From an uncultured Prevotellaceae bacterium (GTDB lineage: Bacteria; Bacteroidota; Bacteroidia; Bacteroidales; Bacteroidaceae): 39,625 nt of DNA. The DNA is taken from NCBI GenBank assembly GCA_900320255.1, contig ONRS01000052.1:1-39625 (forward strand), given 5' to 3'. Shown piece by piece: positions 25,453-33,373 of this stretch (its first letter is position 1; the number at the start of each line of letters is the position of its first letter). Below the pieces are notes generated by a model, which had not been told where the DNA came from, made no database searches, and saw only the letters and a program-made list of their open reading frames with translations. Both the position numbers and the translations under genes were made by a program.

Positions 25453-27642
25453 ATGAAACAGAGATTTCTAACCCTATTGGGCCTATTAGCTTTATTGGCC
25501 CCTTTATCAATTCAAGCTCAAGAAGAAGTGAAGATAGGAAGACAGAACATCACCGTCAAGGACGGCCGCATGACGCCTGAAGCCCTATGGGCCATGGGGC
25601 GCATCAGTAGCTATGCCGCTTCGCCCGACGGCAAGAAGATTGTCTATCAAGTGGGCTACTACAGTGTGAAGCATAACAAGAGCCACCACGTGCTCTATGT
25701 GATGGAGAGCCCCCTCCCAACCTCCCCCCAAGGGGGAGGAGTCTTACTCACGAAGAGTGACAAGAACGAGACTGACCCGGCATGGTTAGACAACGAGACC
25801 ATCGCCTTCATCACCTGTGGTGAAATCTGGACCATGAAGGCTGACGGCTCTGACCGTCGCCAAGTGTCGCAGACCGACGGCAGCATTGAGGGCTTTAAGT
25901 TCTCGCCTGACCGTCAGAAGGTCATCGTGCTGAAGAGCATTCCCTTCCACGGCAGCATTCAGGAGAACCCTTCCGACCTGCCTAAAGCTACAGGCCGTTT
26001 GGTCACAGACCTGATGTATCGCCACTGGGATCACTACGTGGAGAGCATTCTGCACCCCTTCGTTTGTTCGGTAGGCGATGGCTTTGCCATAGCTAACGAC
26101 GGTGTTGACATCCTTGAAGGAGAGCCCTACGAATGTCCCATGGAGCCTTTTGGCGGCATGGAACAGCTGGACTGGAGCACCGACTCCAAGTGCATTGCCT
26201 ATACCTGCCGCAAGAAGACAGGCGTGGCTTACTCTATTTCTACCGACTCTGACATCTATATATATAATATAGGTACGCGCGCGACGACGAACCTCTGCAA
26301 GCCGGCTGACTATGTGGCTCCGGAGGTTGAGCCCACCAAGACGCTGCGCACACAGGCCGTCAATGCTGAAGAGAACCTGAAGAACATGCCTGGTTACGAC
26401 CAGAACCCGAAGTTCTCGCCCGACGGACGCTACGTGGCCTGGCTATCCATGGCCCGCGATGGTTATGAGAGTGACCGCCAGCGCCTCTGCCTCTACGACC
26501 TCACTACGGGCGAGAAGAAGTTCCTGACCGAGACCTTCGACTCTAACGTTGACGACTTCTGCTGGGCTCATGACGCCAAGACCATCTACTTCATCGGTGT
26601 ATGGCACGCTACGGAAAACCTCTATGCAGTAAACCTGAAATCAGAGGTTGTACAAATTACCGACGACTGGGCCGACTGGGGCAGCCTGCAGCTGATGAAC
26701 AACGGCAAGCAGCTGCTCATGGAGCGTCACAGCTACACGGCACCTGCTGACCTTTATGCAGTAACGCCTAACACCAAGAAGCCCGAGAAGACCATCATAA
26801 CACAGCTCACCCAGGAAAACAAGCACATTCTCGACCAGCTGCAGAAGCCCACCGTACAACAGCGTTGGGTGAAGACCACCGACGGCAAGGATATGCTGGT
26901 GTGGGTTATTTTGCCCATCAACTTCGACGAGACGAAGAAGTACCCCACCCTGCTCTTCTGCGAGGGCGGACCGCAGAGTCCTGTCAGCCAGTTCTGGAGC
27001 TATCGTTGGAACTTTATGATCATGGCTTCACAGGGTTACGTCATCGTAGCCCCCAACCGCCACGGTCTGCCCGGTTTTGGTTCTGAGTGGTGTGAGGAAA
27101 TCAGCGGCGACTGGACTGGCCAATGCATGCATGATTATCTGTCGGCCATTGACGACGCAGCCCAGAACCTGCCCTTCGTCGATAAAGACCGGCTGGGAGC
27201 TGTAGGTGCTTCGTTCGGCGGTTTCTCCGTTTATTATCTGGCCGGTCACCACGACAAACGCTTCAAGTGCTTCATTGCCCACGACGGTGCCTTCAACCTG
27301 GAGGCTATGTACACCGAGACGGAGGAGAACTGGTTCTCCAACTGGGAGTACGACGATGCCTACTGGAACAGCGACCGCACGGCCAATGCCGACAAGACCT
27401 ACCGTAACTCGCCGCACCGATTCATTGAGAAGTGGGACACCCCCATTCTCTGCATACACGGTGAGAAAGACTACCGCATCAATGCCACTCAGGGCATGTC
27501 GGCCTTCAACGCTGCCCGCATGCGCGGCATCGAGGCCCAGCTGCTCATCTTCCCCGACGAGAACCACTGGGTGCTCAAGCCTCAGAACGGCATTCTTTGG
27601 CAGCGCACTTACTTCAACTGGCTTGACCGGTGGCTGAAATAA
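25453..27642 (+). CDS. S9-family prolyl oligopeptidase-like peptidase (DPP5-like)
   Basis: The 729-residue protein has a signal peptide (about 1-22, ending SIQAQ), a seven-bladed propeller domain with WD40-like blades (SSYAASPDGKKIVYQVGYYS, FSPDGRYVAWLSMARDG) to about 460, and a C-terminal alpha/beta hydrolase domain. Catalytic residues fit Ser587 in GASFGG, Asp673 in GEKDYR and His705 in ENHWV. It should be a periplasmic dipeptidyl- or oligopeptidase. Residues 87-96 (PLPTSPQGGG) are encoded by a C/G-rich hairpin sequence (25710-25741) that looks inserted in frame between two propeller strands. It is the third gene of the yidC operon. Confidence 0.93.
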   Translation: MKQRFLTLLGLLALLAPLSIQAQEEVKIGRQNITVKDGRMTPEALWAMGRISSYAASPDGKKIVYQVGYYSVKHNKSHHVLYVMESPLPTSPQGGGVLLTKSDKNETDPAWLDNETIAFITCGEIWTMKADGSDRRQVSQTDGSIEGFKFSPDRQKVIVLKSIPFHGSIQENPSDLPKATGRLVTDLMYRHWDHYVESILHPFVCSVGDGFAIANDGVDILEGEPYECPMEPFGGMEQLDWSTDSKCIAYTCRKKTGVAYSISTDSDIYIYNIGTRATTNLCKPADYVAPEVEPTKTLRTQAVNAEENLKNMPGYDQNPKFSPDGRYVAWLSMARDGYESDRQRLCLYDLTTGEKKFLTETFDSNVDDFCWAHDAKTIYFIGVWHATENLYAVNLKSEVVQITDDWADWGSLQLMNNGKQLLMERHSYTAPADLYAVTPNTKKPEKTIITQLTQENKHILDQLQKPTVQQRWVKTTDGKDMLVWVILPINFDETKKYPTLLFCEGGPQSPVSQFWSYRWNFMIMASQGYVIVAPNRHGLPGFGSEWCEEISGDWTGQCMHDYLSAIDDAAQNLPFVDKDRLGAVGASFGGFSVYYLAGHHDKRFKCFIAHDGAFNLEAMYTETEENWFSNWEYDDAYWNSDRTANADKTYRNSPHRFIEKWDTPILCIHGEKDYRINATQGMSAFNAARMRGIEAQLLIFPDENHWVLKPQNGILWQRTYFNWLDRWLK
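25710..25741. repeat. C/G-rich hairpin inserted in frame in the S9 peptidase gene
   Basis: CCTCCCCC (25721-25728), loop CAA, GGGGGAGG (25732-25739) is a perfect 8-bp hairpin, preceded by CCCCCTCCCAA. It encodes PLPTSPQGGG. Its composition is unlike the surrounding codons. Confidence 0.75.
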
Positions 27643-27646
27643 GCCC

Positions 27647-27667
27647 CATAAGTCTCATAAGACCCAA
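27647..27667. repeat. Short iterated repeat in the S9/MFS gap
   Basis: Two 9-base units, CATAAGTCT and CATAAGACC, lie side by side just after the S9 peptidase stop. No terminator is visible, so the MFS gene is probably still in the operon. Confidence 0.5.
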
Positions 27668-27681
27668 ACAAAAAGAAAAAT

Positions 27682-29301
27682 ATGACACAAGCAATTAAGA
27701 AAACCCTACGCGACAGCGCAGCCATGCGCTGGACAGCACTGCTGCTGCTGGCTCTCGCCATGTTCTGCAGCTACATCTTCATGGACATCCTCTCACCCAT
27801 CAAGGACCTCATGCAGGAGACCCGAGGCTGGGACTCACTGGCCTTCGGCACCATGCAGGGCTCTGAGGTGTTCCTCAACGTTTTTGCGTTCTTCCTTATC
27901 TTTGCAGGTATCATCCTCGACAAGATGGGCGTGCGCTTCACCATGGTGCTCGCTACGGTGACGATGCTCGTGGGCGCCATTATCAAGTGGTATGCCGTGA
28001 GCGACTCATTTGCCGGCAGCGGACTGGAGACATGGTTCACCAACAACCTGAATTATATTCCCGTCTTCGACGAACTGGGTGTCAGCCCGTTCTACGAGGG
28101 CATGCCCGCCTCCGCCAAGTTTGCTGCCTGCGGCTTCATGATCTTCGGCTGTGGCTGTGAAATGGCCGGCATCACCGTTTCGCGCGGTATCGTAAAATGG
28201 TTCAAGGGCCGCGAAATGGCGCTGGCCATGGGTTCTGAAATGGCACTGGCCCGCCTTGGTGTTGCCACCTGCATGATTTTCTCGCCCTACTTCGCCCGCC
28301 TCGGCGGTGAGGTCAGCGTCAGCCGCAGCGTAGCCTTCGGAGTCGTGCTCATGTGCATTGCCCTCATCATGACCATTGTCTATTTCTTCATGGACCAGAA
28401 GCTCGACGCACAGACCGGCGAGGCTGAAGAGAAGGACGACCCCTTCAAAATCAGCGACCTCGGCCAGATTCTCACTTCCAGCGGTTTCTGGCTCGTTGCC
28501 CTGCTCTGCGTGCTGTACTATTCAGCCATCTTCCCCTTCCAGAAGTATGCCGTCAACATGCTGCAGTGTAACCTCGACCTGACGTTGCCGTCGGCCGACT
28601 CCTTCTGGGCATCGTCTTCAGTAACCATTGTGCAGTACGTTATCATGCTCGTTGTGGCTGCCGCCGGGTTCGCCAGCAACTTCCAGAAAAACAAGACTGC
28701 CAAGTATGGGCTGCTGTGCCTCTCAATAGCCGCCCTTGTCACTTATTGCTATATGGGCTACATGCGTCAGTCGGCCGAGGCCATCTTCGCAGTGTTCCCC
28801 CTGCTGGCCGTGCTCATCACGCCTATCTTAGGCTCTTACGTTGACCATAAGGGAAAGGCAGCCTCCATGCTCGTTCTGGGATCGCTGCTGCTCATAGGCT
28901 GTCACCTGACGTTTGCCTTCGTGCTTCCCCTCTTCAAAGGAAGTGCCGTAGGCGGTGTGGCCGTTGCCTACCTCACCATCCTCGTGCTCGGCGCCTCGTT
29001 CTCGTTGGTACCCGCCTCGCTGTGGCCATCGGTGCCTAAGCTGGTCGATGCCAAGGTCATCGGTTCTGCCTATGCCCTCATCTTCTGGATTCAGAACATC
29101 GGCCTGTGGCTCTTCCCTCTGCTCATCGGTAAGGTGCTCGACCAGACGAACCCCGGCGTGGAAGACCCCACCAAGCTCAACTACACCGCACCGCTGCTCA
29201 TGCTCGCCTTCCTTGGTGTTGCAGCCCTGGTGCTCGGCTTCATTCTCAAAGTGGTTGACAAGAAGAAAGGCCTCGGGCTTGAAGAACCAAACATCAAATA
29301 A
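27682..29301 (+). CDS. Major facilitator superfamily transporter
   Basis: The 539-residue protein has about 12 hydrophobic segments. Seen: MRWTALLLLALAMFCSYIFM, then a loop MQETRGWDSLAFGTMQGSEV, FAGIILDKMGVRFTMVLATV (the MFS A-like motif D-K-x-G-x-R after span 2), FKGREMALAMGSEMALARLG (span 5 region), a cytoplasmic middle loop rich in Glu/Asp/Lys (about 235-255), and further spans ending LVLGFILKVVDKKK. This places it in the MFS of inner-membrane secondary transporters. The substrate cannot be told. An extra-long loop after span 3 (about 112-145, WFTNNLNYIPVFDELGVSPF) is unusual. It is the last gene of the yidC operon, followed by a strong terminator. Confidence 0.9.
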   Translation: MTQAIKKTLRDSAAMRWTALLLLALAMFCSYIFMDILSPIKDLMQETRGWDSLAFGTMQGSEVFLNVFAFFLIFAGIILDKMGVRFTMVLATVTMLVGAIIKWYAVSDSFAGSGLETWFTNNLNYIPVFDELGVSPFYEGMPASAKFAACGFMIFGCGCEMAGITVSRGIVKWFKGREMALAMGSEMALARLGVATCMIFSPYFARLGGEVSVSRSVAFGVVLMCIALIMTIVYFFMDQKLDAQTGEAEEKDDPFKISDLGQILTSSGFWLVALLCVLYYSAIFPFQKYAVNMLQCNLDLTLPSADSFWASSSVTIVQYVIMLVVAAAGFASNFQKNKTAKYGLLCLSIAALVTYCYMGYMRQSAEAIFAVFPLLAVLITPILGSYVDHKGKAASMLVLGSLLLIGCHLTFAFVLPLFKGSAVGGVAVAYLTILVLGASFSLVPASLWPSVPKLVDAKVIGSAYALIFWIQNIGLWLFPLLIGKVLDQTNPGVEDPTKLNYTAPLLMLAFLGVAALVLGFILKVVDKKKGLGLEEPNIK

Positions 29302-29304
29302 TAA

Positions 29305-29340
29305 TAAATAAGGGGAGCACCGTGGTGCTCCCCTTATTTA
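29305..29340 (+). terminator. Intrinsic terminator of the yidC-DUF1846-S9-MFS operon
   Basis: TAAATAAGGGGAGCACC (29305-29321) pairs perfectly with GGTGCTCCCCTTATTTA (29324-29340), leaving a 2-base GT between arms (effectively a 4-base loop). The symmetric A/T arms also suit the opposing DUF4293 transcript. Confidence 0.9.
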
Positions 29341-29375
29341 TTTATTTTACCAGCATTCCAACACGGAAAAAACTG

Positions 29376-29840
29376 TTATCTTATTCTGTCAGCAGCCCTC
29401 ACCAGTTTCTCGTCAGCAAGGATGGCGTGACGTGCCATCAGGTAGAGTATGGTGGATACACAAGGCAGGGCAGCCGCAATCTCCGGACGGAAAGTAAGGT
29501 CAATCATGTCGGCCACATTACCCAGCGTCTGGCTAAATACGGCAAAGAGGATGTACCACCCCAGAACGAGCAGCATGTTGAACAGGCAAATACGAGCCTG
29601 CATCTTGCGGTTCTGGAAGAGGAAGATGTTGCAAAGTCCAATGGCCGACGAGAGTACCAGCACGGCAAAAAGCGGCCATGTGGAATAATGATGGTCACCA
29701 AGCGGGTCGGTCATCCACAGGTTGAACTCCCTGAGGACTGGCACCCCTGCAGCTGAAAATGTTCCTATTTGCAGGCAAAGACACACAATGGAGAGCACTG
29801 CAGCCAGGAACATATAGACGGTTTGTATGCGCTGAAGCAT
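29376..29840 (-). CDS. DUF4293 membrane protein
   Basis: The 154-residue protein begins MLQRIQTVYMFLAAVLSIVC and has four hydrophobic segments: at the N-terminus, WPLFAVLVLSSAIGLCNIFL, ICLFNMLLVLGWYILFAVFS, and ALPCVSTILYLMARHAI. This matches DUF4293, a four-span inner-membrane family confined largely to Bacteroidota; its function is unknown. It is the last gene of bamD-rpoZ-DUF4293, a common order in the phylum. The 20 bases before its ATG are identical to those before rpoZ (see the repeat at 29838-29860 and 30224-30246). Confidence 0.88.
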   Translation of the reverse strand: MLQRIQTVYMFLAAVLSIVCLCLQIGTFSAAGVPVLREFNLWMTDPLGDHHYSTWPLFAVLVLSSAIGLCNIFLFQNRKMQARICLFNMLLVLGWYILFAVFSQTLGNVADMIDLTFRPEIAAALPCVSTILYLMARHAILADEKLVRAADRIR

Positions 29841-29860
29841 CTTTGTTATTTACGATTTAC
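29838..29860 (-). repeat. Repeated start-codon leader, copy at DUF4293
   Basis: A 23-base sequence including the complement of the ATG is identical to 30224-30246. On the coding strand it reads GTAAATCGTAAATAACAAAG followed by ATG. The gap to rpoZ holds further TTTACGATTTA-type units. Confidence 0.9.
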
Positions 29861-29878
29861 GGATTTACTATTTACGAT

Positions 29879-30226
29879 TTAATATTCCGCCATCTGCTGA
29901 GCGGCAGCGTCACGCACTGGGTCACGCCAATAAATCTTATCCTCAATAAACTCCTGCGTAGCCAGCAGAGTGGGCTTCGGCAGCTTCTCGTAGTAACGTG
30001 AAATCTCTATCTGTTCACGATTCTCAAACACTTCTTCGAGCGAATCGTTATAAGATGCAAACTCAGCCAGTTTCTTGCTGAGGTCGTCCTTAATCTGAAT
30101 GGAAATCTGGTTGGCGCGCTTTGAGATAATAGCTACACTTTCGTAGATGTTCTCTGTATCACGGCAAAGATCCATGATGTTACGGGTCACGGTGTTAACC
30201 GGAGCTTTTGATTTCTTGTAATCCAT
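29879..30226 (-). CDS. rpoZ: RNA polymerase omega subunit, Bacteroidota type
   Basis: The 115-residue protein begins MDYKKSKAPVNTVTRNIMDL and contains NIYESVAIISKRANQISIQI, the conserved omega/Rpb6 core in which the VAIIxKRANQI helix contacts the beta-prime subunit, and a C-terminal EISRYYEKLPKPTLLATQEF block typical of Bacteroidota. Omega assists RNA polymerase assembly. It lies between bamD (42 bases upstream) and the DUF4293 gene, the usual order in the phylum, and is likely read from the bamD promoter. Its immediate leader is identical to that of DUF4293. Confidence 0.9.
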   Translation of the reverse strand: MDYKKSKAPVNTVTRNIMDLCRDTENIYESVAIISKRANQISIQIKDDLSKKLAEFASYNDSLEEVFENREQIEISRYYEKLPKPTLLATQEFIEDKIYWRDPVRDAAAQQMAEY

Positions 30227-30246
30227 CTTTGTTATTTACGATTTAC
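30224..30246 (-). repeat. Repeated start-codon leader, copy at rpoZ
   Basis: Identical to 29838-29860 and placed the same way on the ATG of rpoZ. The rest of the gap (30247-30268) has a related TTATCGATTTA unit. Confidence 0.9.
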
Positions 30247-30268
30247 TTATTATCGATTTACTAATACT

Positions 30269-31093
30269 TTATTCTTTTGTTATCTTCTTACATTTCTTAA
30301 TGTAATTCTCTGCCGTACGGGCCTCCTTGCTTTCCGGATATTCGTTCAGGAAACCGTAGCACTCATCCTCGGCATCGCGGTAGCGCTCAAGGCGCTTCTC
30401 TTCGGCACTGTTTTCGGCCAACTCGAACTTACTCTTCATGATGAGTACGGCAAAACTCTCGCGCTGACGTGAATAGGGATAATTCTTCAAGGCATTCTGA
30501 GCCGTGATGATGCAGGCCTCGTAGTTGGAGCCTCCATTCGAGCAGTTACCAAAGTATCCGCCCAAGTTGTAATAGAGCTCGGCTGAGAGATATTCCTTCT
30601 GCACCAATTTGTCCTGAAGCTCAAAGAGCCGCGTCTGGGCTTCCTGACGACGCTTGCTGTCAGGATAAAAGTCCAGGAACTGCTGATAGGCATTGATGGC
30701 TCCCACCGTCGGTGTCTGGTCAAGACGTGGTTCCGGCGTGCTCTCATAGAGTGACTGGCCCACATAGAAAGAAGCCTCCTCGGCAAAGAGTCCATGCGGA
30801 TATGACTGGTGATACTTGCGGAAGGTGGCGGCGGCACTCTCGTAATCGCCGTTGTTGTATTGTGCCTTGCCCAGCATGAACAAGCATTCCTCACCCTGGT
30901 CAGAGCCCTTCTTCAGCTGCACCACTTCCTCTAAGAGGACAATGGCCTGCGAGAACTTTCGGGTAGCAAACAGCTGCTTGGCATATTCGTACTTAAAGCT
31001 ATAGTCGGAAGATTTATAGACACGCGAAAACTCGCCGGCACAACTGGTGAGCAGGAGCACGAAACAGGTCAATATGACTATCGATTTCTTCAT
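30269..31093 (-). CDS. bamD: Outer-membrane assembly lipoprotein BamD
   Basis: I start at 31093 (MKKSIVILTCFVLLLTSCAG), which gives 274 residues and a lipobox ending at Cys18; the longer open frame to 31228 crosses the promoter. The mature protein is made of TPR-like helices: YAKQLFATRKFSQAIVLLEE, CLFMLGKAQYNNGDYESAAA, FRKYHQSYPHGLFAEEASFY, AINAYQQFLDFYPDSKRRQE. This repeat series, with its spacing of a tetratrico-peptide pattern, is the BamD/YfiO architecture. BamD supports BamA in folding outer-membrane barrels. It heads bamD-rpoZ-DUF4293. Confidence 0.93.
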   Translation of the reverse strand: MKKSIVILTCFVLLLTSCAGEFSRVYKSSDYSFKYEYAKQLFATRKFSQAIVLLEEVVQLKKGSDQGEECLFMLGKAQYNNGDYESAAATFRKYHQSYPHGLFAEEASFYVGQSLYESTPEPRLDQTPTVGAINAYQQFLDFYPDSKRRQEAQTRLFELQDKLVQKEYLSAELYYNLGGYFGNCSNGGSNYEACIITAQNALKNYPYSRQRESFAVLIMKSKFELAENSAEEKRLERYRDAEDECYGFLNEYPESKEARTAENYIKKCKKITKE

Positions 31094-31111
31094 CTTTCTG
31101 TTTTTGACGTG

Positions 31112-31142
31112 CAAAAGTACGCATTTTCCTACGAATATCAAA
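31112..31142 (-). promoter_or_regulatory. bamD promoter
   Basis: Minus strand: TTTG (31139-31142), exact 19-base spacer, TACTTTTG (31112-31119), 18 bases before the bamD ATG. Confidence 0.85.
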
Positions 31143-31193
31143 GCAAAATAGAAATAAATTAATATTTTGGAATTAATAATTAAGAATATTTTG

Positions 31194-31201
31194 TAACTTT
31201 G
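31194..31201 (+). promoter_or_regulatory. uvrB -7 box next to the start codon
   Basis: TAACTTTG ends 7 bases before the uvrB ATG (31209), so transcripts would carry little or no leader. TTTG at 31166-31169 is 24 bases away, longer than usual. No LexA-like box was recognised. Confidence 0.55.
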
Positions 31202-31208
31202 CACCCCT

Positions 31209-33239
31209 ATGAATAAGTTTATACTCACATCTGACTACAAACCAACAGGTGACCAGCCTGAAGCCATCCGCCAATTGACCGACGGCATAGAACGTGGCGA
31301 CCGCTCGCAGGTGCTGCTGGGCGTAACGGGTTCCGGCAAGACTTTCACCATGGCCAACGTCATTGCCAACGTGAACAAGCCTACGCTCATCTTGTCGCAT
31401 AACAAGACGCTGGCGGCACAGCTCTACGAGGAGATGCGCGGCTTCTTCCCCCAGAACGCGGTGGAATACTACGTCAGCTACTACGACTACTACCAGCCTG
31501 AAGCTTACCTGCCGTCGTCAGACACCTATATAGAGAAGGACCTCGCCATTAACGAGGAGATTGACCGGTTGCGGCTCTCTGCCGTATCAGCGCTCCTGTC
31601 AGGCCGAAGCGACGTGGTGGTCATTTCCTCCGTCAGTTGCATCTACGGTATGGGAAGTCCCGTTGCCCTGCATGAGAATGTCATTGAGCTGCGCCGCGGA
31701 CAGGTAATGGACCGTAACGCGCTGCTGCGCCGACTGGTGGCTGCCCTCTATGTGCGAAACGACATAGAGCTGAGCCGCGGCAACTTCCGCGTGAAGGGCG
31801 ACACGGTGGATATAGCTATGGCCTACAGCGAGGTGGTGCTGCGCATCACCTTCTGGGACGACGAGATTGACGCCATTGAGGAGCTTGACAGCATCACCAT
31901 GGACCGCATGGCGTCATTCGACGAATACAAGCTCTACCCCGCCAACCTCTTCATGACCACACAGGAGCAGACCAACATTGCCATAAGGCAGATACAGGAC
32001 GACCTGATGAAGCAGGTGGAATACTTTACCGAATTGGGCGACGGCATTAAGGCTCAGCGCATTAAGGAACGAGTGGAATACGACATAGAAATGATTAAGG
32101 AGCTGGGGCATTGTTCGGGTATTGAGAACTACTCACGCTACTTCGACGGTCGTCAGCCAGGCGAACGCCCCTACTGTCTGCTTGACTTCTTCCCTGACGA
32201 CTACCTGCTCATGATTGACGAGAGCCACGTCTCCGTGCCACAGTTGAATGCCATGTATGGCGGCGACCGTGCCCGCAAGACCAATCTGGTGGAATATGCC
32301 TTCCGCCTGCCGGCAGCCTTCGACAACCGCCCACTCCGTTTCGACGAGTTCCAGCAGATGGTGCATCAGGTGATTTACGTTTCGGCCACGCCTGCCGACT
32401 TTGAGTTGAACGAGGCCGAGGGCGTAGTAGTGGAACAGATAATACGTCCCACCGGACTGCTCGACCCGGAGATTGAGGTAAGACCCAGCGAAAACCAGAT
32501 TGATGACCTGATGGAGGAAATCCTGATACGTGCCGAACGCGACGAGCGCGTGCTGGTGACCACCCTGACCAAGCGCATGGCCGAGGAGCTAAGCGAATAC
32601 CTGCTGAACCACGAGATACGCACCGCCTACATCCACAGCGACGTTGCCACACTGGACCGTGTAAAAATTCTCGACCAGCTGCGACGCGGGGAATACGACG
32701 TGCTGGTAGGCGTGAACCTGCTGCGCGAAGGACTCGACCTGCCCGAGGTGTCGCTTGTGGCCATTCTCGATGCTGACAAGGAAGGATTCCTGCGCAACCA
32801 CCGTTCTCTGACCCAGACGGCCGGCCGTGCTGCCCGTAACGTGAACGGCAAAGTCATCATGTATGCCGACAGCATTACGGACTCCATGCGGCGCACCATC
32901 GACGAAACACAACGCCGACGCACGAAGCAGATGAAGTACAACGAGGAACACGGCATTACGCCCACCCAGATACGCAAGGCACTCACGGCATCGCTGCTGC
33001 CTAACGGCGAAGCCTCAACACTCAACACCCAGCACTCAACACTCAACGCTCAGCCCACAACGCTCTCCGCCTTCGCCGCCGATCCCATCATACAGCGCAT
33101 GACACGTCCGCAGTTAGAGAAGAGCATTGAGGACACCACACGCCTGATGAAGGAGGCTGCCAAACGACTCGACTTTCTGCAGGCGGCACAATATCGTGAC
33201 GAAATCATCCGTCTGCAAAAGGAACTGGAACTGAAATAG
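31209..33239 (+). CDS. uvrB: Excinuclease ABC subunit B
   Basis: The 676-residue protein is UvrB, the helicase-like DNA-damage verification subunit of nucleotide excision repair. Seen: FILTSDYKPTGDQPEAIRQL, Walker A GVTGSGKT (38-45), the beta-hairpin YYVSYYDYYQPEAYLPSSDT (about 91-110), motif II DES near MIDESHV, helicase motifs in TLTKRMAEEL and GVNLLREGLDLPEVSLVAIL, QTAGRAARN, and the C-terminal UVR helical hairpin (about 630-676) that meets UvrC. Between the helicase core and the UVR motif, residues about 602-620 (STLNTQH, STLNAQP, TTL) are encoded by a 21-base iterated repeat that is unlike normal UvrB linkers. Otherwise intact. Confidence 0.97.
   Translation: MNKFILTSDYKPTGDQPEAIRQLTDGIERGDRSQVLLGVTGSGKTFTMANVIANVNKPTLILSHNKTLAAQLYEEMRGFFPQNAVEYYVSYYDYYQPEAYLPSSDTYIEKDLAINEEIDRLRLSAVSALLSGRSDVVVISSVSCIYGMGSPVALHENVIELRRGQVMDRNALLRRLVAALYVRNDIELSRGNFRVKGDTVDIAMAYSEVVLRITFWDDEIDAIEELDSITMDRMASFDEYKLYPANLFMTTQEQTNIAIRQIQDDLMKQVEYFTELGDGIKAQRIKERVEYDIEMIKELGHCSGIENYSRYFDGRQPGERPYCLLDFFPDDYLLMIDESHVSVPQLNAMYGGDRARKTNLVEYAFRLPAAFDNRPLRFDEFQQMVHQVIYVSATPADFELNEAEGVVVEQIIRPTGLLDPEIEVRPSENQIDDLMEEILIRAERDERVLVTTLTKRMAEELSEYLLNHEIRTAYIHSDVATLDRVKILDQLRRGEYDVLVGVNLLREGLDLPEVSLVAILDADKEGFLRNHRSLTQTAGRAARNVNGKVIMYADSITDSMRRTIDETQRRRTKQMKYNEEHGITPTQIRKALTASLLPNGEASTLNTQHSTLNAQPTTLSAFAADPIIQRMTRPQLEKSIEDTTRLMKEAAKRLDFLQAAQYRDEIIRLQKELELK
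33015..33056. repeat. Two 21-base repeat units in frame inside uvrB
   Basis: Units at 33015-33035 and 33036-33056 share the core TCAACACTCAAC and encode STLNTQH and STLNAQP. The motif is the complement of the GTTGAG-type repeat in the gap after uvrB. Confidence 0.85.
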
Positions 33240-33343
33240 AGTTGAAGGTTGAGGGTTGAGAGTTGAGAGTTGAGGTTTGTTAAATAAGCATAACAAGTAA
33301 TCATAAAACGCAAACCGCAAACCTCAAATCTCAAATCTTTTCG
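33240..33343. repeat. Iterated repeats between uvrB and the DUF4468 gene
   Basis: Two repeat tracts: GTTGAGAGTTGAG-type heptamers (about 33241-33279) and CAAACCTCAAATCTCAAATC (about 33319-33338). No terminator hairpin is clear. Confidence 0.75.
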
Positions 33344-33351
33344 TACCTTTG
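33344..33351 (+). promoter_or_regulatory. -7 box of the DUF4468 operon
   Basis: TACCTTTG, 22 bases before the ATG at 33374. The -33 position falls in the repeat tract and shows no TTTG at 19 bases. Confidence 0.55.
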
Positions 33352-33373
33352 CACGCAATAAACAATTGGAAAG

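Noticed and set aside
31094-31228. 45-residue N-terminal extension of BamD
   Set aside because: It crosses a perfect -33/-7 promoter and would hide the lipobox signal peptide.
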